Source of the DNA: an uncultured Bacteroidota bacterium
GTDB taxonomy: Bacteria; Bacteroidota; Bacteroidia; Bacteroidales; P3
Length of the DNA stretch: 22,887 nt
Direction of reading: 5' to 3'
NCBI GenBank assembly: GCA_900546465.1
Contig: URCX01000011.1
Span: forward strand, 1 to 22,887
Position 1 is the first letter of the stretch. Each line of letters begins with the position of its first letter. Position numbers and translations under genes: made by a program. Under the pieces are notes generated by a model. It saw nothing but the letters and a program-made list of their open reading frames with translations, did not search any database and was not told the DNA's origin. Below are positions 1-6,728 of the stretch, one piece after another.

Positions 1-1
1 A

Positions 2-196
2 CTCAATGCCATTGATTTCCTCAGTTTTCCAACCTCTGAGAGCAAAGATGTCATTCAATGCAGTAACTGTACAATGTGGAATGTATATATATCGATTGCT
101 TCCTTCGTCCGGATATGTAAAGTGGAATTTCTTTTTCTTGGACAAGAACAGGTGAAAGTCAATTTCGGAGTGTAGAGAAAACCGAATATGCGTCAT
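2..196 (-). CDS. Unrecognised protein, N-terminal 65 residues (runs off left edge)
   Basis: A minus-strand frame starts with ATG at 196-194 and stays open for 65 codons to the window edge. The translation begins MTHIRFSLHSEIDF, then has a lysine-rich patch (SKKKKF) and aromatic strands such as RYIYIPHC. Composition looks like a soluble alpha/beta protein, with no signal peptide or membrane segment in the visible part. The frame is open upstream only to a stop at 232-230 and offers no other ATG, which supports this start. It diverges from the tRNA operon, with about 160 bases between them. I do not recognise the family and assign no function. The remainder of the gene lies to the left of the window. 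Confidence 0.5.
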   Translation of the reverse strand, partial: MTHIRFSLHSEIDFHLFLSKKKKFHFTYPDEGSNRYIYIPHCTVTALNDIFALRGWKTEEINGIE

Positions 197-286
197 GTTT
201 TCTCGCTTTGGAGGGGCTTGTGTGGGATTTTAATGGGCTGACATTTCGTGGGATAGAAATTTCTTCTCATTTTTATGCGGAAAAGA

Positions 287-317
287 TTTGGTATGTCAGA
301 GAAAAAATGTAATTTTG
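287..317 (+). promoter_or_regulatory. Bacteroidota-type promoter of the tRNA cluster
   Basis: TTTG at 287-290 is followed after 19 bases by TAATTTTG at 310-317, matching the -33 TTTG and -7 TAnnTTTG elements described for the primary sigma factor of Bacteroidota. The predicted transcription start near 324 lies about 35 bases before the mature 5' end of tRNA-Ser, a sensible leader for RNase P processing. Confidence 0.65.
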
Positions 318-358
318 CAATCCCAATTCACACGTAACCGTTAGGGTTGAATGGAATT

Positions 359-448
<90 letters not shown>

Positions 449-484
449 AGTTTTTCCGAAGCGGGTGGTTTGGGAAAGGTAAGA

Positions 485-559
485 CGGGGTATAGCGTAGT
501 CCGGTTATCGCGCCACATTTGGGATGTGGAGGCCGCAGGTTCGAATCCTGCTACCCCGA
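485..559 (+). tRNA. tRNA-Pro (anticodon UGG)
   Basis: The acceptor stem CGGGGTA (485-491) pairs with TACCCCG (552-558), with discriminator A at 559. The anticodon stem CCACA/TGTGG encloses the loop TTTGGGA, giving UGG, which can read all proline codons by wobble. The T arm contains GGTTCGAATCC. CCA is not encoded. It lies 37 bases after tRNA-Ser and is probably on the same transcript. A terminator-like hairpin begins 3 bases beyond it. Confidence 0.95.
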
Positions 560-561
560 CA

Positions 562-590
562 AAAGAACCATGGGACTGGTTCTTTTTTTT
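562..590 (+). terminator. Strong intrinsic terminator between tRNA-Pro and tRNA-Arg
   Basis: AAAGAACCA (562-570) pairs perfectly with TGGTTCTTT (577-585) around a 6-base loop, and the T run continues to 590. It sits 3 bases after tRNA-Pro and ends 5 bases before tRNA-Arg, so it should separate the Ser-Pro transcript from Arg unless readthrough is common or the hairpin serves as a processing signal. Confidence 0.75.
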
Positions 591-594
591 AAGG

Positions 595-668
595 GGTCTA
601 GTAGCTCAGCTGGATAGAGCAACTGCCTTCTAAGCAGTAGGTCCCAGGTTCGAATCCTGGCTAGATCA
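595..668 (+). tRNA. tRNA-Arg (anticodon UCU)
   Basis: The acceptor strand GGTCTAG (595-601) pairs with CTAGATC (661-667), with one G-U pair at position 2 and discriminator A at 668. The D arm has GCTCAGCTGGATAGAGC, and the anticodon stem ACTGC/GCAGT encloses CTTCTAA, giving UCU for AGA/AGG codons. The T arm is CCCAGG/CCTGG around TTCGAAT. CCA is not encoded. There is no clear separate promoter in the 35 bases between it and tRNA-Pro, although a terminator hairpin lies there. Confidence 0.95.
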
Positions 669-690
669 CGACATAGTGAGTTAATTGTGA

Positions 691-728
691 AAAAACGACG
701 ACTTGTTGAAAGTCGTCGTTTTTGTTTT
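691..728 (+). terminator. Intrinsic terminator of the tRNA cluster
   Basis: AAAAACGACGACT (691-703) pairs perfectly with AGTCGTCGTTTTT (711-723) around a 7-base loop, followed by more T residues to 728. It lies 22 bases after tRNA-Arg and closes the tRNA transcription unit. Confidence 0.85.
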
Positions 729-729
729 T

Positions 730-757
730 GGAGTATAAGCTCAGCCGGATAGTGTCA
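730..757 (+). pseudogene. Possible relic of a tRNA 5' half
   Basis: Immediately after the tRNA terminator, GGAGTAT is followed by AAGCTCAGCCGGATAG. This resembles an acceptor strand plus D arm and shares GCTCAGC(T/C)GGATAG with the tRNA-Arg gene 130 bases upstream. No anticodon arm, T arm or 3' acceptor strand follows; the sequence passes into AT-rich DNA. It cannot form a tRNA. It could be the remnant of a deleted fourth tRNA, of a partial duplication, or of a recombination at a tRNA 5' half. A chance match is possible because the match is only about 16 bases. Confidence 0.4.
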
Positions 758-1338
758 AAATCATTTCATATAACCATATGAATAAGTCAACGGCGGATTA
801 TTCCTATCCGCTAAACTTTTTTGCTTCTGCAACAAATGCAAAAGAAGAAATGATGAGTTGAGCCAATGATTTTTCTTTCTTCCCCGTGAGCAGCAACCCA
901 AAGATGAGTAAGATGCAAATCTGCATGAAGCACGCTTTTGTATGCTTAACAGCTGCCTACTGTTCAATATAAGATTTACGCCCTTGCAATTCATACTACT
1001 TTTATCTCTCGTCTTCAAAGTCGAAATAATCAATATAAGTTCTTTTCCTCTGTTATCTTAGCCCTTTTGCTCCATCAAATCGTATATAAGTCAGATGTCT
1101 TTTTTTTGTCTTGATGTTTTTGTTCGAAGAAAAGTTTTTTTCCGCTTGAATGCTTAGAGGAAAAAATGATGACCTCAAAATAGGTGAGAGGCTTATCAGG
1201 CGTATGAATGATAAGATGCCTTTTTCTAAGGTTTTCCGTATGGCTTTTGACGAGACAAAATGCTTGCCGGTATGTTATTTTGCTGCTGCGTATCCGGAAA
1301 ATAGGGAATGAAAGTGAAGCGAAAAATGAGTTTTTCGC
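758..1338. other. Long gene-free stretch between tRNA cluster and atpB
   Basis: I find no convincing gene here. The stretch begins with two close inverted repeats: TTCATAT-AACC-ATATGAA at 765-782 and GCGGAT/ATCCGC at 793-811, the second followed by TTTTTT at 817-822. A small repeat ATGCA/TGCAT lies near 930-943. A weak terminator-like hairpin lies at 1198-1225, where AGGCGT pairs with ATGCCT and is followed by TTTTT. A minus-strand frame of 90 codons (761-1033) has unusual Cys/Ser/Asn-rich content and no family resemblance, so I leave it out. The paired hairpins next to a tRNA relic could belong to a dispersed intergenic repeat. Confidence 0.45.
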
Positions 1339-1368
1339 TTGCCCTACCGAAATTATTTGCTATATTTG
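1339..1368 (+). promoter_or_regulatory. Bacteroidota-type promoter of atpB
   Basis: TTG at 1339-1341 and TATATTTG at 1361-1368 are separated by 19 bases. Transcription would start near 1375, about 13 bases before the ATG at 1388. This places the more upstream ATG of the same open frame (1208) outside the transcript and so fixes the start of atpB. Confidence 0.65.
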
Positions 1369-1387
1369 CGGCTCAAAATACAGTGAT

Positions 1388-2449
1388 ATGAGAAAGGTAT
1401 TTTTCTTTTGCATAATGTCGATATTTCTCGGACTGGGTTGTTTTGCGAATGAGGAGAAGAAGCAATTCGATGCCGGAGAGCTAATCATGGAACACATATC
1501 GGATTCTTATGAGTGGCATATTCTTACATGGAAATCTACACATGTTTCCATTCCTTTACCGGTTATTTTGTTCAAGGACGGTAACCTTGATGTTTTCATG
1601 TCATCAAAGTTTAATCACGGTCATGATGCTTACCGCGGCTACAGAATTGCAAATAAGGAAGATGGTGAAGATGTATCGGGAAAGATAATTTGCGTAGATG
1701 AAAAAGGTGTTTATACGGGTGAAAAGCCTTATGATTTTTCTATAACCAAGAATGTGTTCTCTATTTTTATAGTTGCGGGATTTATTCTCTTTCTTGTATT
1801 CAAGGGTGTATCTATTGCGAAGAAACGTCAAGGCAAGGAGCCGAAAGGGATTCAGACTTTGGTTGAATTTTTCGTGATTTATATAAGAGACGATATTGCA
1901 ATCCCATCGATTGGAAAGGAAAAATACAGAAAGTACTTGCCGTATTTGTTGACTGTTTTCTTATTTATTTTCTTTTCCAACCTTATGGGCTTGTTGCCTT
2001 GCTTTCCGGGAGGTGCCAATGTAACGGGAAATATTGCGGTAACGCTTTGTTTGGCGATATTTACCTTTGTGATAACGAACGTAAGCGGCAATAAACAATA
2101 TTGGAAGCACATGGTGAATATGCCGGGAGTGCCTTGGTGGCTTAAATTCCCGCTTCCGATAATGCCGATAGTGGAGATTTTGGGAATGTTTACCAAGCCA
2201 TTCTCTTTGACGGTGCGATTGTTTGCAAATATCACCGCAGGACACGTCATTATCTTGAGTTTCATGTGCATCATTTTCATCTTCGGACAACAAAGTACTG
2301 CCTTGGGATACGGAACGTCCATAGTACCTTTGTTTTTCAGTTTATTCATGACTCTTTTGGAGATATTGGTGGCATATATCCAAGCATACGTTTTCACTCT
2401 TTTGTCTGCAATCTACATAGGAATGGCAACGGAAGAAGAACATGCTTAA
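1388..2449 (+). CDS. atpB: F-type ATP synthase subunit a
   Basis: Membrane subunit of the FO motor, forming the two proton half-channels against the c ring. The 353-residue product starts with a signal peptide (MRKVFFFCIMSIFLG, cleavage likely after CFA near residue 21). A periplasmic domain of about 100 residues follows, as in other Bacteroidota, and then five to six hydrophobic helices. The essential arginine is present in SLTVRLFANITAGH (Arg277), the counterpart of E. coli Arg210. The frame is open back to 1208, but the promoter at 1339-1368 supports the start at 1388. The gene is not followed by atpE and atpF; it overlaps the next gene by 8 bases, so it is probably translationally coupled to a protein that is not part of the ATP synthase. 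The other subunits must be encoded elsewhere. Confidence 0.93.
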   Translation: MRKVFFFCIMSIFLGLGCFANEEKKQFDAGELIMEHISDSYEWHILTWKSTHVSIPLPVILFKDGNLDVFMSSKFNHGHDAYRGYRIANKEDGEDVSGKIICVDEKGVYTGEKPYDFSITKNVFSIFIVAGFILFLVFKGVSIAKKRQGKEPKGIQTLVEFFVIYIRDDIAIPSIGKEKYRKYLPYLLTVFLFIFFSNLMGLLPCFPGGANVTGNIAVTLCLAIFTFVITNVSGNKQYWKHMVNMPGVPWWLKFPLPIMPIVEILGMFTKPFSLTVRLFANITAGHVIILSFMCIIFIFGQQSTALGYGTSIVPLFFSLFMTLLEILVAYIQAYVFTLLSAIYIGMATEEEHA

Positions 2450-5400
2450 AGATGATTTGATAAGGAAGTTAGACGAATTTATTCGCAAGTTCTACAAAAA
2501 TTTGCTGCTAAAAGGATTATTGTATTCGGTAATCCTTTTAGTCGTTTTTTACCTCTTGTTGAGTCTTTTGGAGTATGTGGGGTATAACAGTACTACGGTA
2601 AGGACGGTATTGTTTTATCTTTATTTGTCGTTTGCCCTGATTATTGTCTGCCTTTTTATCATTCGCCCTGCGGTAAAGATGTTTCGCATAGGCAAAAGGC
2701 TTAGTTATTATGATGCAGCAAAAATCATAGGAGAGCATTTCCCCGAAGTATCGGATAAACTTCTTAATTTACTTCAACTGAAAGAACTTTCCCAAAAGGA
2801 GGATTCGGCTTTGTTGTTGGCAAGCATAGAACAAAAAACACGGCAGCTTTCTCCCATTCCTTTCTATAAGGCGATAGACAAAAGCAAGTTGAAAAGTGCC
2901 GGCATAATTGCCTGTTGCGTAATAGGAGTTCTGCTTTTGACGGCTTTGATATTTCCGAGTTTTTTGAAGGATACAACATTCCGATATGTCAATCACTCCA
3001 CTTATTTCGAGAAGCCTGCTCCTTTTGAGTTTGTTTTGCAGAATAAATCGCTTAGGGTGCTGCAACAGGAGGATTTGATGGTAAAGGTAAAGATTTCCGG
3101 TAAAGTCTTGCCGGAAGAAAGTAACATAACAGTCAACGGACATACTTTCCGAATGCGAAAAGAGAGCAAAACGGTCTTCTCTTATCTGATAAAACATATA
3201 AATTCCGATACGGAGTTTTCCTTTTCAGCGGCAGATGTGGAGAGCCGTCCTTATGTGATAAGGGTAAAACCCAAACCGGTTTTAGCCTCCATAGAAGCTG
3301 AAATTATATATCCCTCATATACCGGCATGAAAGCAGAGACTCTTTCGGGGGTAAACCGCATCAGCCTGCCGAAAGGTTCGAAAATCATCTGCAAAATGCA
3401 AACGAGAGATACCAAGAGCCTTCTTATAAGTTGCAATGACCGACAGACAAAACTTATTCCGAATGAGAAAGGATTTGCGGAGTATGCCATGAATGCGATG
3501 TCGGATATGAATGTTATGGTGAGGACATCTAACGAATACACAGATTATTCCGACTCTGTGGCATTGCAAATCCTCACCATTGAAGATATGTATCCACAGA
3601 TTGCAGTCATAGAGCAGAAAGACAGCATACTGCCTGAAAGAATATTATTCCGAGGTCAGATAAAGGACGATTACGGTTTCAATAAATTGGAATTTTGTGT
3701 TGTAAAGCATTCAAAGGGGAAGGACGATATCGTCTATAAACAAAGTTTGGAAGTATCAAAGACAGAAAATGTCCAAGAGTTCTATCACTATTACAATATA
3801 GCTCAAGCAGCTCTTGCAAACGGAGAAAGCATGGAATATTTCTTCCAAGTATGGGACAATGATGCAGTAAACGGAAGTAAAAGTGCCAAAAGCAGAATAT
3901 TTACCTTGAAATTGCTTTCCGAAGAAGAGTTGGAAGAAAGGAGAGAACAAAATTCCGAAGACTTGAAGGCTGAATCCGAAAATATTTTATCCTCAATCAA
4001 AGAATTGCAAAAGCAAATTGAGGAAATGAACCGCAAGTTGATTGAGAAGAAAGAGTTGTCTTGGCAAGATAAAAAGCAGTTGGAAGAATTTGCAAAGATG
4101 CAAGAAAAACTGAAAGATAAGGTGCAGGAGATTAGGAACAAACTCCGAGAGAACAATATGCTTGACGAGAAGTTATCAAAGCTGCAAGAGAACAATATAT
4201 TGGAGAAGCAAAAGGAGTTGGAGGCTTTGATGGATAAGGTTTTGAATGAGGATATGAAAGAAATGATGGAGCAAATTCGCAAATTGGCGAACGAGCAGGT
4301 GGATAAGCAGAAACTCAATGAGGCTTTGAATAACATAAAACAGAACAACAGGGATATAGAGAAGCAGCTTGATAGAAATATAGAGATGTATAAGCATTTG
4401 GAGGTTGAGAAAAAGACCGACGAACTTATAGAGAAGTTGAAAGAATTATCCGAAAAGCAAAAAGGACTTTCCGAAAAGGTGAAACATGAGAGCAAAGAGG
4501 AGGTTTCAAAGCAACAGAACGAATTGCAGAACGAATTTCAGCGGCAGCAGGAAAAATTGGAGAATATTCGAAAGGAAATGCGTTCCATGAATGAGGAGAA
4601 AAACCTGAAAAGAAATCCCGAAAGAGAGAATGCTATAAAGGAACAACAGCAAAAGGCAAGAGAAAACATAGACCAAGGTCGCAAGAAAGCGGCAGAAGGG
4701 AATATGCAGCAGGCAGCACAAAAGATGCAGGAAATGGCAGAGGACTTGGAACAGCAGCAGGACGAGAATGAGGAAGAGCAACTTGCAGAGGATATAGAAC
4801 AAGTGCGAGCCATGTTGAAGAACCTTGTCCGTCTGTCCATGCAGGAAGAGGAGTTGATTGCGAAGACAAAGACGACAAAGGTGTCTGATGCGGAGTATCA
4901 GAAGATTATTCGCAAACAATACGTCATCAAGGAAGATATGAAGATGATAAATGACAGTCTCTTTGCCATGAGCAAGCGGCAACCGCAGGTCGGAAACATG
5001 ATAAATCAGGAATTGACTAAAATCAATAATCATTTGGAGAAATCCATAGAGACTATAGTTCGTTACAATCAGGCACATTATGCCAATTACAGGAATACTT
5101 CGGCAGCTTCCTCGCAGCAATACGCTATGACTTCTATGAATAATCTTGCTCTTATGCTTTCCGAATCCATTGAAAACATGAAGCAACAACAAAATCAAAA
5201 GAATAAAGCAAAGGGCAAACCGAATAAACAGTGCAAGAACCCTTCCCAAAGCAATAAACCTTCATCAAAACAAAGCATGAAAGAACTTCAGGAAGCTCTG
5301 AACAAAGAATTGGAACGTCTGCAAAAAGAATTGGAAAAACAACAAAACAATGGTAAACAAAAAATCGGTGAAGGTGCAAAACTGAACGAAGAACTTGCGA

Positions 5401-5816
5401 AAGCGGCTGCACAACAAGAGATGATAAGAGAGATGGTAAGAAAAGCAGCCGAGGAAGCAAAACGAAACAGCGGCAAACCTGACAGAAAAATGGAAGAATT
5501 ACAACGGCAAATGGAACAAACGGAAAAAGATATCGTAAACAAGACCATAAGCCGTCAGACCATAAATCGTCAGGCGAAGATATTAACCCGAATGTTAGAG
5601 TCGGAGAAAGCAGAAAAAACGAAGGGCAAAGATTTTGAAAGAAAGTCCGAGACTGCAAAAGACATGGAAAACGAAGCTGCAGACTTTCCGGAATTCAAGA
5701 AGTTGAAGGAAAGGGAAACGGAATTGTTCAAACAGGTGCCTCCGATTTATTCTCCGTTCTACAAGAAGAAGGTTAACGACTATTTCTATGGCAACGACGG
5801 TCGGAATAAACAGTGA
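2442..5816 (+). CDS. Large membrane-anchored coiled-coil protein, DUF4175-like
   Basis: The 1124-residue product has three predicted membrane helices (about 23-45, 53-75 and 152-172), as in the Bacteroidota proteins annotated as DUF4175 family. Residues of about 180-490 look beta-rich (many short strands such as LASIEAEIIYPSYTG), suggesting extracytoplasmic Ig-like modules. From about 494 the sequence is dominated by Glu, Lys and Gln heptads, predicting very long coiled coils to about 790 and again from about 940 to 1090, with a Met/Asn-rich linker between them. No enzymatic motif is visible. The start ATG lies inside the end of atpB (8-base overlap). The next gene starts 11 bases after the stop. 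Conserved neighbours in the phylum (ATPase-like protein, ybeY, mnmG) do not reveal the role; an envelope-organising or scaffold function is only a guess. Confidence 0.8.
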   Translation: MLKDDLIRKLDEFIRKFYKNLLLKGLLYSVILLVVFYLLLSLLEYVGYNSTTVRTVLFYLYLSFALIIVCLFIIRPAVKMFRIGKRLSYYDAAKIIGEHFPEVSDKLLNLLQLKELSQKEDSALLLASIEQKTRQLSPIPFYKAIDKSKLKSAGIIACCVIGVLLLTALIFPSFLKDTTFRYVNHSTYFEKPAPFEFVLQNKSLRVLQQEDLMVKVKISGKVLPEESNITVNGHTFRMRKESKTVFSYLIKHINSDTEFSFSAADVESRPYVIRVKPKPVLASIEAEIIYPSYTGMKAETLSGVNRISLPKGSKIICKMQTRDTKSLLISCNDRQTKLIPNEKGFAEYAMNAMSDMNVMVRTSNEYTDYSDSVALQILTIEDMYPQIAVIEQKDSILPERILFRGQIKDDYGFNKLEFCVVKHSKGKDDIVYKQSLEVSKTENVQEFYHYYNIAQAALANGESMEYFFQVWDNDAVNGSKSAKSRIFTLKLLSEEELEERREQNSEDLKAESENILSSIKELQKQIEEMNRKLIEKKELSWQDKKQLEEFAKMQEKLKDKVQEIRNKLRENNMLDEKLSKLQENNILEKQKELEALMDKVLNEDMKEMMEQIRKLANEQVDKQKLNEALNNIKQNNRDIEKQLDRNIEMYKHLEVEKKTDELIEKLKELSEKQKGLSEKVKHESKEEVSKQQNELQNEFQRQQEKLENIRKEMRSMNEEKNLKRNPERENAIKEQQQKARENIDQGRKKAAEGNMQQAAQKMQEMAEDLEQQQDENEEEQLAEDIEQVRAMLKNLVRLSMQEEELIAKTKTTKVSDAEYQKIIRKQYVIKEDMKMINDSLFAMSKRQPQVGNMINQELTKINNHLEKSIETIVRYNQAHYANYRNTSAASSQQYAMTSMNNLALMLSESIENMKQQQNQKNKAKGKPNKQCKNPSQSNKPSSKQSMKELQEALNKELERLQKELEKQQNNGKQKIGEGAKLNEELAKAAAQQEMIREMVRKAAEEAKRNSGKPDRKMEELQRQMEQTEKDIVNKTISRQTINRQAKILTRMLESEKAEKTKGKDFERKSETAKDMENEAADFPEFKKLKERETELFKQVPPIYSPFYKKKVNDYFYGNDGRNKQ

Positions 5817-5827
5817 TGTAAAAAGAA

Positions 5828-6295
5828 ATGAGGAACGACATGTTCGAGAAAAGGTTGAGAATAAAGCAATCAGACGATTTGACCGACTTATTGGAAGAAA
5901 TATGCCACGATAATAATATAGGTAATTATTTCGGTACGATATCCGTTGCAATCGGTCAGGCATTGGAAATGATATTGAATAGTAAGGGCAAAGCAGAATG
6001 GGCAGAGGTGAAGTTTTCTTTTGTCAAATGCGTAGGTGGAGTTATCTTCAAAATGGAATGTCCTGACGAAGTATTCAAAGAATTGGCAAATGCAGATGAA
6101 ACGCTTGCCACCATTGCCGATGTGGAGGCTTACATAATAAATGCTCTTGCAGATAAAGTAGCCATATTGAACAAAGGAAAAGGCATTGAGCTGCAATTCC
6201 TTATCGGAGGTGTCGAGCCTGAATTGCTTTCTTCCCGATTGGAGAAAATACAAAGCTATTTTGAAAACAAAATTCTGCATCATACAATAGAATAA
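5828..6295 (+). CDS. Degenerate anti-sigma/HATPase-fold protein
   Basis: This gene of 155 codons occupies the slot where Bacteroidota usually encode a small ATP-binding protein related to anti-sigma factor kinases (GHKL fold). The overall pattern fits: an N-terminal strand, a helix from about 37 to 52 (TISVAIGQALEMIL), a strand VKFSFVKC, and a later helix plus strand (YIINALADKVAIL then IELQFLI). The nucleotide-binding signatures are missing. The N-box position reads GQALEM instead of an E-x-x-x-N type motif, and the D-x-G-x-G box position reads ECPDEVF. I infer it no longer binds ATP. A start at 5840 (second ATG, residue 5) is equally possible. It overlaps ybeY by one base (TAATG), so the two are coupled. 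The family call is by pattern and context only. Confidence 0.55.
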   Translation: MRNDMFEKRLRIKQSDDLTDLLEEICHDNNIGNYFGTISVAIGQALEMILNSKGKAEWAEVKFSFVKCVGGVIFKMECPDEVFKELANADETLATIADVEAYIINALADKVAILNKGKGIELQFLIGGVEPELLSSRLEKIQSYFENKILHHTIE

Positions 6296-6726
6296 TGGCA
6301 ATTCAATTTTCAATAGAGACCAAATATTCTCTCAAAAATCGCATGTTGTTAAAGCGATGGGTGAAAGCCGTGCTTGAAAACAAGGGGAAGAAACTTGGAA
6401 ACCTTTATTTCATATTATGCGATGACGATTTCCTCTTGAAAATAAATCGTCAATTTCTCAAACACGACTATTATACCGACATCATTACCTTTGACTATAC
6501 CGAGGACGGTATCATAGCAGGAGACCTTTTCATAAGTATTGACAGGGTGAGGGATAATGCAACAGCTTTGCAGGTGTCAGAACATGAGGAGTTGATGCGG
6601 GTGATGATACATGGCGTATTGCATTTACTCGGCTTAAAAGATAAAAGCGATGAAGAGGCAAAGCAAATGAGAAAAGCCGAAGAGGAATGCCTTGAATTGC
6701 TGAAAGAGATGAGTAAACAAGACTGA
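6295..6726 (+). CDS. ybeY: Endoribonuclease YbeY (16S rRNA 3'-end maturation)
   Basis: A metal-dependent endoribonuclease acting in 16S rRNA maturation and ribosome quality control in the cytoplasm. The 143-residue length is normal. The signature helix reads MIHGVLHLLGLKDKS: His106 and His110 are present, but the position of the third metal-binding histidine of E. coli (HGTLHLLGYDH) is Asp116. To my knowledge this KDK form is usual in Bacteroidota, so the protein is probably active. The conserved central stretch DIITFDY (62-68) and AGDLFISID (75-83) also match. The start codon overlaps the stop of the preceding gene, and mnmG begins 2 bases after the stop, consistent with one operon. Confidence 0.93.
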   Translation: MAIQFSIETKYSLKNRMLLKRWVKAVLENKGKKLGNLYFILCDDDFLLKINRQFLKHDYYTDIITFDYTEDGIIAGDLFISIDRVRDNATALQVSEHEELMRVMIHGVLHLLGLKDKSDEEAKQMRKAEEECLELLKEMSKQD

Positions 6727-6728
6727 AA

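Noticed and set aside
761..1033. Minus-strand 90-codon frame in the gap before atpB
   Set aside because: It covers the inverted repeats, has odd Ser/Cys/Asn-rich content and no domain pattern, and has no promoter or start context supporting translation.
1208..1387. Upstream extension of atpB by 60 codons
   Set aside because: The promoter at 1339-1368 lies within it, and the signal peptide begins at the ATG at 1388.
3588..3597. DnaA-box-like TATCCACA near an mnmG (gidA) gene, suggesting an origin
   Set aside because: It is a single imperfect match inside a coding region, with no cluster of boxes and no AT-rich unwinding element; mnmG here belongs to another operon.
4506..5249. Long minus-strand frames (up to 247 codons) opposite the coiled-coil gene
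   Set aside because: They arise because the sense strand is rich in AAG/GAA/CAA/CAG codons, which read as Leu, Phe and Ser on the other strand; the sense frame is continuous and family-like.
6610..6648. Missing third metal-binding histidine in YbeY
   Set aside because: To my knowledge the KDK form at this place is common in Bacteroidota YbeY proteins, so it is a lineage feature rather than a defect.
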